Source of the DNA: Datisca glomerata
Taxonomy: Eukaryota > Streptophyta > Magnoliopsida > Cucurbitales > Datiscaceae
Direction of reading: 5' to 3'
Assembly (NCBI GenBank): GCA_003255025.1
Contig: QANY01007224.1
Span: 1 to 64,000, forward strand
DNA: 64,000 nt
Shown here: piece by piece, positions 38,366-47,874 of the stretch
How positions within the stretch are numbered: position 1 is the stretch's first letter
How the letters are laid out: every line of letters starts with the position of its first letter
Program-made: the position numbers and the translations under genes
The notes under the pieces: generated by a model
The model's database searches: none
What the model was told of the DNA's origin: nothing
What the model saw: only the letters and a program-made list of their open reading frames with translations

Positions 38366-39184
38366 CATAACATAAGTTACTTTTGCATCTTAATACATTA
38401 TTTAAATAGAACAAATAAAATTGTATATGTCTTTGACATATTTTTAAACTGTTTGAGGCACTATACTTTTCAATCGTGATAACCCATTTTATTGATAACA
38501 ATTTTTTCAAATATATAATTAAAACAAAAGTTTTAAACACATGCAACGCGCGTGATTGTCTATTAGATTTAATTACACAGATATCCTTTCTAATTTTAAA
38601 ATTACACGGGCACTCCTTCTACTTTGATTTATGTTCCCATAAGTTCATTAAACTTTTCAAATCACCCTCACTATATGCATTTTTTTAATTATAAGAAGTT
38701 GATACTGATACGTCATTAGTATGTGCTATATTACAAATTTTATTTGATTTCACACTATAACATGTATAAATCAATTTGCTCAAGCATACTAGATTCTTAC
38801 ACAGTAATATAAGTTGTGAGGATATTTTTGAAAAAAAATTATGAACTTATTTGTAAGTAAAATAAAACTAGATGGATATTAATTAAAACGGACTACCGAG
38901 GACGATATGTAATTTATCCTTGAAAATAAGAATAAATTACATAAATAAATAAATATTACATTGAATGACCCAACAAATTTAAAAATCAATAAAAGGTATT
39001 ACTGACAGGTCCAAGGGCAGGCAAAAACTAACAAAATTTTACAGAACGTACGATTCCCTTGTCAAAATACACAGACTCAAGTGCCATTCTTCCCTTGTCA
39101 AAATACACAAACTCAAGTGCCATTCACTCCTAAAATTACACACAACTTCTTGACAGTCTCACTCTTCCAATCTTTACAAGAAAT
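38366..39184. repeat. Common non-coding block (unit 3)
   Basis: No gene seen. Matches 22,655-23,475. It ends at CAAGAAATG, where the minisatellite begins. Confidence 0.6.
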
Positions 39185-40687
39185 GGGTGTTCTCAAGTAG
39201 AGCCGTCGAAGCCTATGTGACTTACCAAGCATGACATTTATCTTGGGTGTTCTCAAGTAGAGGCTTGAAATCATATGCATCTCACCAAGCATGATGTCTA
39301 TTATGGGTATTCTCAAGTAGAGGCGTGAAAGCCTATGCATCTCACCAAGCATGACGTTTATCATGGGTGTTCTCAAGTAGAGACGTGAAAGCTTATGCGT
39401 CTCACCAAACATGACGTCTATCATGGATGTTCTCAAGTAGAGGCGTGAAAGCCTATGCAACTCATCAAGCATGACGTTTATCATGGGGGTTCTCAAGTAG
39501 AAACGTGAAAACCTATACATCTTACCAAGCATGACGTCTATCATGGGTGTTGTCAAGTAGAGGCTTGAAAGCCTATGCATATTACCAAGCATGACGTCTA
39601 TCATGGGTGTTCTCAAGTAGAGGCGTGAAAGTTTATGCGTCTCACCAAGCATGACGTCTATCATGGGTGTTCTCAAGTAGAAGCGTGAAAGCCTATGCGT
39701 CTCACCAAGCATGATGTCTATCATGGGTGTTCTCAAGTAGAGCTGTGAAAGCCTATGCGTCTCACCAAGCATGACATCTATCATGTGTGTTCTCAAGTAG
39801 AGGTATGAAAGTCTATGCATCTCACCAATCATGATGTCTATCATGAGTGTTCTCAAGTAGAGACGTGAAAGTCTATGCGTCTCACCAAGCATGATGTCTA
39901 TCATTGGTGTTCTCAAGTATAGGCGTGAAAAGCCTATGTATCTCACCAAGCATGACGTGTATCATGGGTGTACTCAAGTAGAGGCGTGAAAGCCTATGCG
40001 ACTCACCGAGCTTGACATCTACAATGGGTGTTCTCAAGTAGAGGCGTGAAATCTATAGATCTCATCAAGCATGACGTCTATCATGGGTGTACTCAAGCAG
40101 AGGCGTGAAAGCCTATGCATCTCACCAAGCATGACATCTATCATTGGTTTTCTCAAGTAAAGGCGTGAAAACCTATGTATCTCACCAAGTATGACGTCTA
40201 TCATGGGTGTTCTCAAGTAGAGGCGTGAAATCCTACGCAACCTACCAAGTATGACGTTATCATGGGTGTTCTTAAATAGAGGTGTGAAAGCCTATGCAAT
40301 TCACCAAGCATAAAATTTATCTTGAGTGTGTCCAAGTAGAGCTGTGAAAGCCTATGCATCTCACCAAACATGACGTCTATCATGATCGTTCTCAAGTAGA
40401 GATGTGAAAGCCTATACATCTCACCAAGCATGACTGGTATTATGGGTGCTCTCAAGTAGAGCATGAAAGTCTATGCATCTCACCAAGCATGACGTCTATC
40501 ATGGGTGTTCTCAAATAGAGGCATTAAAGCTTATGTATCTCACCAAGCATGACGTCTATCATGGGTGTACTCAAGTAGAGGCGTGAAAGCCTATGCGACT
40601 CACGGAGCATAACACCTATCATGGGTGTTCTCAAGTAGATGCGTGAAAGCCTATGTATCTACTTGAGAACACTCATGATAGACGTCA
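39185..40687. repeat. 60-bp minisatellite, about 25 units, with inverted end
   Basis: About 24 full units and one partial unit of a 60-bp monomer, containing phrases such as GGGTGTTCTCAAGTAGAGGC and CACCAAGCATGACGTCTATC. Most monomers are exactly 60 bases; a few of 59 or 61 shift the frame. Because 60 is a multiple of three, the minus strand stays open for long stretches (39,113-39,949 and two shorter ones) as a 20-residue repeat such as RLYLRTPMIDVMLGE. No start context, signal or family supports a protein. The array ends with an inverted partial monomer (40,657-40,687). Confidence 0.9.
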
Positions 40688-41033
40688 TAAGCATATTAAA
40701 TTATTACACAATAATATAAGTTGTGATGATATTTTAGAAAAAATATTTATGAACTCATTTGTAAATAAAATAAAACTAGATGGAGTGTCTATGTAGGGGA
40801 CTCAGACTATATGAATGTTCTTATAATTAAGGCGGACTACATAGCACGATATGTAATTTATCCTTGAAAATAAGAATAAATTACATAAATAAATGGAGAT
40901 TGCCTTCAATGACCCATCAAATTTTGAATCAATAAAAGGTGTTACTGACGGTTCCAAGGGTAGGCAAAAACTAACAAAATTTTACAGAAAGTACGATTCC
41001 CTAGGACACTCCTCGCCAGGGAAATAGATCAGG
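40688..41033. repeat. Second copy of common-block end (unit 3)
   Basis: No gene seen. Repeats 38,785-39,055 in diverged form, so the minisatellite sits inside a duplicated stretch. Confidence 0.55.
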
Positions 41034-41229
41034 GGACCTGTTCTTTTAATCGTGACCGTCCGTTCTAGAACATATAGTCACGATCACCTTGTCACTTTTA
41101 CTGAGGTGAAATGACAATTTTTTCTCTTTTTTTTATTTTTCTTTCTCCTTTTGTCTTTTCTTAAGTTAAATGTGGATCGTCCATTATTTTAATGGACAGC
41201 ATAATGGACGGTCCAGATGTAAAAGATCC
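41034..41229. mobile_element. MITE-like element, copy in unit 3
   Basis: Counterpart of 8,236-8,423. Here the ends pair best: GGACCTGTT...CGTGACCGTCCGTT and ...AATGGACGGTCCAGATG...GATCC. Confidence 0.5.
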
Positions 41230-41270
41230 TCTCCAATTCCAAGAACAAAAGAAGACGCTAATCCCCTAGC

Positions 41271-41380
41271 AAGTATCTTTTGATCAATTATTTTTAAAAG
41301 ATTTCAAGTCTATGTCGTAGCCAGAATTCTAAAAGCTCGGTATTGCAACATTACTTAGCAGCAGACCAAAAGCACTCTTA
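41271..41380. repeat. Kinase 3'UTR-like segment in unit 3
   Basis: Matches 47,570-47,690; includes GTAGCCAGAATTCTAAAAGC. Confidence 0.7.
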
Positions 41381-41763
41381 TGTGTATTGTAATGGAAAAT
41401 ACATAGTTTTTTGAAATGACGATACCTACTGTAAGGCACGTCAAAACTTGATTTTTTTTTAAGGATGGAAAAGAAGCTAATCACTGTAAGACCTAGCTTT
41501 TAAGTTGAAATATATATTTTTTAGGTGTGACGTTTTATTTACATGTTTAATTAGTTTTTAGGTACTTATTATATGTTATGTAGATGACTATAAGTATAGG
41601 TTAGAAAAGATGTATAGGTATTCTGAATTGTACTTTCTAATAAAAAAATGTGCAAGAATATGCTTAATAATATAAAGACGTTTAATTTTAAGAAAAAACA
41701 AAATGAGATCATAAAAAAGTTGTTATCTATTCTAGGGGTATTAGAATCCTTTAATATCATGTC
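41381..41763. other. Unit-3 spacer
   Basis: No gene seen. CACTA-like left part as at 8,890-9,170, cut off by the hAT insertion. Confidence 0.45.
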
Positions 41764-41771
41764 CATAAAAG

Positions 41772-42647
41772 TAGGGGTGTAAGCGATTCGTTTCAGTTCG
41801 GTTTAGGGCTCTAAATCAAACCGAACCGTAAAATCAAGTTTTCTATTTGACAAACTGAACTAAACCGCTGAAAGAGTGAAAATCGAGTCGTATCGAACTG
41901 CTCAATAATGGTTCGGTTTAGTCGGTTTGAGGTCTGTTTAGTAAATGAAAAAAAAAATCTTCCAGTTTTCAGTATTCAACCAAACTAACCAAAGACAAAA
42001 TATCTTAAACAAACCATAACATTTTTGAAGCATCTAATGAAGAGGATTAAAAGCTGTATTCATATTCAAATTTTACAACAGAACATATGCTAAAAAAAAT
42101 CCAACCCTCGCCCTAAAACAATCCAAACAACACAAAAAGAGAAAAGAGAGAACATAGACTGCAATATGAACAAGTCTGAAACAAACCAGATTCGCTCAGT
42201 AGCCTAAACTTTGATGTTGCATTCTTTCTTCCACTAAAAGTAGCCGCAAGCTTCGACTTGTGAAAATCGAGCATCAAATCATTCATCTTCTTTACCTTCA
42301 ATGGACCAAATAAGAGAGATCAAGAATTTTAGAGAGAGATGGAAACAAAGAAAGCAGATGGAGCGAAGATAGAGAGAGCGCGAGAGAGAGAGCGCGCGAG
42401 AGAGAGAGAGAGGGAGATAGAGTAAAGAGATGGAGCATAGAGAGAGAGACAGTGAATAGATGGAGTGAAGAGAGAAGAGTGAAGAGATAGAGAGAAGAGA
42501 GACAGTGAAGAGGGGGAAGACAGACATGGAGAACGAAGAAGTGGAGAGGGTTGGGAGGCTGTGCAAGGTGAAGAGATGGTTAGTGTTGGAGGCTAGGGTT
42601 TGACAAATTTACCTTATATAGGGGAGTGCGGTTCGGTGCGATTTGAG
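41772..42647. mobile_element. hAT-like element, copy 2, 3' end missing
   Basis: Starts TAGGGGTGTAAGCG and follows 205-1278 closely, including the GAGA-rich centre, but stops near GCGATTTGAG without the right terminal inverted repeat. It is nevertheless bracketed by CATAAAAG at 41,764-41,771 and 42,648-42,655. Copy 1 has CATAAAA at the equivalent internal position, so the right match may be fortuitous. Confidence 0.75.
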
Positions 42648-42655
42648 CATAAAAG

Positions 42656-44337
42656 AAAATTGACAACATTTTCTGAAACGCAAGACATTATATTTTATAG
42701 CATTTTTACTTCGCAATAAAAGAAAATTGCTATTGTAGTGGAATTGCTTCTGTGAGAACTTTTATTACATAAATTCTCTAGAGCTCTCATGAACACATGA
42801 TGTAATCATGACCAAAATGAACACAATCATATGAACTAAACTGTGTTAGTATAAGTTGTGTTTGAAATTTATCATCTCACCATCACGTATCAAGGTTGGA
42901 GAGTTAAAGATAATATGTGATTTCCCCGTGGACCAAATCCAATAAGGGGTTTTCACTACAATACGTTCAAGTTCAAAATACATCTCCATTGATGCACGAC
43001 TCATTTACATCCTCTTAATACTCTAGTACATTGTTTAAGATAAATAGATGTAAGATGTAAGATACATGTAAATTGTTGAAAATTAGTGTGTGTGTGTGTG
43101 CGCGCGCGAACATTGAGTCTATAAAATAAAAGGATGTAATGATGTTTGTTTAGCTTATATTTTTATCATTGAACTAAAAGTTATAGTAAGTAATTCAAAC
43201 GATTTTGTTTCTTTCATTTAATTCAAACACCTATGATGAGATTTCGACTATGACTTGGCCAACTAGACATATGTCACATGGTAAGATGTTAGCTCATATG
43301 TCAACAAACTCTTCCCAGCACCTGATCGCAAGAGCAATGCATTTCATGGGAGTCAGATCTTTGACCATCGAAATCTGATATCAAGTGAAGGATTGAACGC
43401 TTACCATTGAACTAAAAATTATAGTTAGTCGTTAAGCTACAATTTTATTTTCCTTGTTTAGTCAAACACGTGTGCTCAAGTTTTGACTGTGTATTGGCTA
43501 ACCTGGCCTCTGCCACATTTAGGGTGCTGGCTCACTTGTCAATAATCCTCTTCCCACCACCTACCTTGCAAGCACAATGCATTCCATACGAGTCAAACCC
43601 CTGACCATCAGGATACTAATTGCAGGAATAAATTATTATCATTGATCTAAAAGTCATAGTTAGCAGTTTAAGACACAACTTCTCTTATTTAATTCAAACA
43701 CATGAGCTCAAGTTTCGATTATGATTTAGCAACATCAAACCTCCATCGCATGGAAGATGCTAGCACACATGCCAACGTATATTACCTCAACTTTGTCAAT
43801 TAGGTTTGCACCCTAAAGCGTACAAAAATTTTATAGATGGGAGAATCTACTTAAAGTCCAAAAACATGTGCTCGAAGCCGTCGACCAGTTCGAACTGAAA
43901 TAGTAAATTATTAGAATTTTTTTACTAAAAATTCTTTTTAACCAGATTATTTTGTATAACTAATTTAGTTCAAGTATTGATGATTGTTGTGTTGTTCCTT
44001 GTTGATTGTTAAATTTTACAAAGACTGTCATTACATGAGCAACTTGGTCAGATTTAGGACATTGAAAAGCATACAAGTCGTAACCAATTTATTCATTTTT
44101 GATATTTATAATTTGTTATAATTTGTAATTAAAAGGCTATTTTCTTGATTCTTCAAATAGTTTGCCTATTTCTTGTTACCACAACAAAAGCATAGAGAGA
44201 GAAGGGGGAAGGGGGAGAGAAGGAGAATTAATTGTTATTGCAACTTTTATTATTATAGAACTCAAATAATTTTTATTTAAACCCTCAAGTATAATTGAGA
44301 GTGAGTTTACATCATATTGAAGGAAACATAAAAAAAT
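42656..44337. repeat. Unit-3 tail
   Basis: No gene seen. Matches 9,340-9,869 plus 12,750-13,797 and 26,150-27,720. It holds an extra stretch (about 43,550-43,630) absent from the others. A short (TG)n/(CG)n run lies at about 43,086-43,108. Confidence 0.55.
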
Positions 44338-44358
44338 TTAAGTACAGTTAAAGAAGTC
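44338..44358 (-). pseudogene. Vestige of a fourth DEFL gene (stop end only)
   Basis: The approach sequence (44,070-44,337) and the last codons of the DEFL exon are recognisable. Homology then stops at AAGAAGTCATTGCCC, where unrelated DNA begins. Confidence 0.6.
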
Positions 44359-45640
44359 ATTGCCCCCTTTTTGCGGGTAAATGATTTCCGGAATAAGGTT
44401 GTTGGAATATGATTGTAGGAAAGTATATGTCTGGAAAGTTAATATTTCTTTATTTGATAACAATTGAAATTTTTTTATATAATGGTTAGAATGTTAATTA
44501 CTTTGTTTGTTTTGATGGAATGCAAGAGAATGTTATCTATGTAATTGTCAATTTCCAGTTTTACCCTTGGACCAAAATATATTTTTAGATGATTTATTAC
44601 TTATTTATAATATGATTACCTAAAAACACATTATTTTTTAGTTTTATTGTTTTTATAGTTAACATAAAAATTATATTTTATATTTAAATTTACAAAAACT
44701 AGTTAAATTTGAATTATTGATGAAAATTATAACAAATATGATTTTTCTTATCATAGTATATTTCATACCTATGATTAGTAAATTAACAGAATTATAGATA
44801 CTATATTGATCAATATCTCATTTATTTAACTTAATACACCAATTATCAGTTGTCAATGTACCAAAAAATAGTTGCCAAAATGATAGAGAGAGTGCATTAC
44901 ACCTTGCAACATACAACCAGCCGTATATATTTTTTCTTGTACCTAATCGCAAAGCCTCTCCATTTTTCCTATACATTTGCTATCCGGCCCTCAACCACCT
45001 CTACGGCTCCACCTCGTGACTGTCGACCATATCCCCACTGCTCCACCTCCTCGCTTCTGTTATTGTTGATCTGTTGTACTTCATACTATCATCGATGTAA
45101 GTTTCTACACAGAGAATCCAAGCCTCAATCTTATCTCTTATTACATCTTCTCTATGCGGAGCGTAACAAAAACTTCATCAAAGCTATTGCAAACAAATCT
45201 TGGTTTCTTTTGTTATTACCTGATTTGTTGTGGCATTAGAATTTCATGTGGTTAATTTACATTTTTCTGATTTGGATAGTTTACTTGCATATCCATTTTT
45301 CTATATATTTGGGATCTATTTTCTAATGTATATATTCTTTATTTTCTAACATTTGTTGTTAATAAAATTGTGTTGAAATTTAAACTGTGAAATTTTAATG
45401 GTTTGGTCAGACAGTGAGAGGAAAGAAGAAGATGAGGTGAGGAAGGATAGTTTGGGTAATATAAGACATGGGTATATACCATGTTTGCTGGACATCCACA
45501 TACTCCTCCATTTTGCTCAAATGAGGGTATCTTTATATTTCATGCATCTAACATTTTCTTCAATTTGGATAACAAATATGGGCAAACAAAAAAATGAATG
45601 AGATTCCAGGTATTTGACTAAAGATGACTCTATGCCAAAC
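44359..45640. other. Unassigned insertion-like segment in unit 4
   Basis: Replaces the DEFL body and its upstream flank. It ends near CCAAACGGACCCTTA, reminiscent of a PIF/Harbinger-type terminus, but no matching left end was found. The open frame at 44,850-45,239 has no family resemblance. Origin unknown. Confidence 0.35.
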
Positions 45641-45932
45641 GGACCCTTATCAAGTTTTAAAGGTGCAAGTGTTAACAAATATTTGACCAAAATGTCAGAA
45701 ACATGAGTAAATTAACTCTTTTTTTTCTCCATATCAAGATACTCTAAATAACGAAAATATGATTCCCAATAATTTACATCTCTTTCTTTTCAACTCCTTT
45801 TTCGTGTCTTTTCTAATTTTTTTGATTTTGTTTATTATTGTTTTTATTCTATCAGTCGGATCTTTCATTTTTCTTTCCCTCAATGAAAAATTTGCCCAAT
45901 CCATAGATCGAATTGAAATGGACGATCCGTCA

Positions 45933-46087
45933 ATTTGTAGGTTGGTGCGGTCTATTGCTCTTTCCTTGTGCCTATTTCGTCGTAGGAGGTTGGTTTACAT
46001 GTATAACTTTTATAACTTCATGGTATACCCATGGATTGGCAAATTCCTATTTGGAAGGTTGCATTCTTAACCGCCGCAGTTTCTACT
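45933..46087 (+). pseudogene. psbD: Plastid psbD (photosystem II D2) fragment in the nucleus
   Basis: One frame reads [20 protein letters not shown], then [16 protein letters not shown], matching an N-terminal stretch of the D2 protein with a few changes (for example SG to CG, TGTT to TCIT). In plastids D2 binds the photosystem II reaction-centre cofactors. Here only about 50 codons exist, with no start and no continuation, inside repeat-unit sequence. It is a nuclear plastid DNA (NUPT) relic. The inserted block may be longer (about 45,790-46,105), but only this part is identifiable. Confidence 0.85.
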
Positions 46088-47569
46088 GTGATAACCGCCG
46101 TATCTTATATACTTTATACTATTTATAAATGGAGTTTAAAGGGAAAAAAACATTTTGAAACTTTTTTGTCAATCTATTTTGAATCTATTTCAATTATACC
46201 ACTATATTGATGGAAACATTAAATTAAAACATTTAGTAACTTTTTTATGTCAAAAACAAATAGTTAATGAGTTTACATCTTTTATTAGACTCAAAGATTA
46301 AATTTCAAAAATCAATATTTAAAATATATATATATATATATATATANTATACATGTGTGTGCGCGCAATGCAATATATTTAGTTTATAGTATCTTTCTAT
46401 AAGGTATAACCAAATCAATATTTATCATAATATGTGCTAATGTTAGTTTATAGAGTTTGTAAAATACATTTAATTGATATTGCATCCTGAACTCAAATCA
46501 AACTTTTTTTTGAAACAATCAAACGTTTTCACTCATAATAATGTTAGACATAATCATGCAAGACATTTTAGAATATTCAAGACCAACCAATTTCATGAGA
46601 AAGTCATAGCATAAATTATTTTTGTATCTTAATACATTCGATTAAATAGTAGAACATAAAACTTTATGTCTTTGACATGTTTTTAAACTCTATTTATATT
46701 AATTGAGACACTATAGTTTTCTATCATGATAACTCATTTTGTTGATAACAATTTTTTCAAATATATAATAGAAAAAAAAAGTTTTTAACCCGAGCAACGC
46801 ATGTAATTATTTACTAGTTTTTAAATATGCGACTTATATTAAAACAATAGTAAATTACAATGACCTCTCATGTAGTTTATCTTAATTACACAAATATCCT
46901 CTCTAATTTTAAAATTATACGCACACCTCCTCTACTTTCATTTTATTTTTACGCAAGTCCATAAATTTCTCAAAAATACCCTCACTACATGCATTTTTCA
47001 TTATAAGAAGTTCATAGTAATAGGTCATTATTATTTGTTATATTGCCAATTTTATTTGCTTTCACACTATACTTGTTTAAATCAATACGTGAGCATATTA
47101 ATTTCTTACAAAATAGTATAAGTTGTGGGAGTATTTTGAGAAAAAATGTAACTTATTTACAAATAAAATGTAAGAAGTTGAAACTAAATGAGTGTTTTTG
47201 TGATTAAGGAAAACTATAAAGGAAGAGGATGATGTGTAATATACCCTTAAAAATAAGAGTAAATTACATAAATAAATGGAGATTACATTTAATGACCCTA
47301 GCAATTTTGAAATCAATAAAAGGTATCACTGACGAATACAACGGCAGGCAAAAATTAACAAAAACTTTACGGAGTACGATTCCCTTGTCAAAATTCACAA
47401 ACTCATGTGCCACTCACACCAAAAATTACACAGAACTTGACAATCTCACTCTTCCTATCTTTACAAGAAATGTGACAATAAATACAGCTTTTATGTGTAG
47501 AAATTTGACAACAAAAAGGGAGAACAAAAGGTAAAAAGGAAGTCTTCTAAATGCTGCAGGGCAATCCTT
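46088..47569. repeat. Unit 4 common block, LINE-free
   Basis: No gene seen. 46,100-46,256 matches unit 1 before its LINE (6,300-6,449). At about 46,256 (ATGTCAAAA|ACAAATAG) it passes straight into the sequence that follows the LINE in units 2 and 3. A (TA)n run with an N at 46,347 lies inside. Confidence 0.65.
46347..46347. other. Single N in a TA microsatellite
   Basis: Ambiguous base within a (TA)n run, 46,325-46,350. Confidence 0.8.
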
Positions 47570-47874
47570 GCAGGTATGTTTTGATCAACTGTTTTTAAAA
47601 GATTCCAGGCATAGAGGACTGTGCCGTAGCCAGAATTCTAAAAGCTCGGTATTGCAACATTACTTAGCCGCAAACCAAATGCACTCTTAAGAAGATGACA
47701 AGAGATAAGAGCCTAACCGTGAAAAGAAACTATGATGAATGAGCCACTACAGGGACAGTATTTAGTCCCACAAATAACTCGAGGGGTGCACAGAGAACAT
47801 TATTCACGGTTTCAAGACTTGCCCAGAATTCGTATTGCTAGTCGCGTTCAGGAAGTGGAAGTCATTCGGATGGA
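47570..47874 (-). other. Probable 3' UTR of the kinase-like gene
   Basis: Follows the kinase-like stop codon. The distal part (47,570-47,706) is the source-like version of the segment repeated in the three array units. Confidence 0.45.

Larger units (their letters stand above)
27476..44065. repeat. Segmental repeat unit 3
   Basis: The longest unit: DEFL copy C, two MULE copies in a row joined at an N (30,740), LINE, a 400-bp tandem duplication, minisatellite, MITE, kinase-3'UTR-like piece and a hAT copy. Confidence 0.75.

Noticed and set aside
39113..39949. 278-codon minus-strand frame of 20-residue repeats
   Set aside because: It is the translation of a 60-bp minisatellite; no start context, no upstream gene structure, and it is broken by 59/61-base monomers.
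44850..45239. 129-codon plus-strand frame
   Set aside because: No recognisable domain, low-complexity composition, and inside an unassigned insertion; could be a captured exon but nothing supports it.
44365..45645. PIF/Harbinger element suggested by CCAAACGGACCCTTA at the right end
   Set aside because: The left end has no matching inverted repeat and the flanking trinucleotides do not agree.
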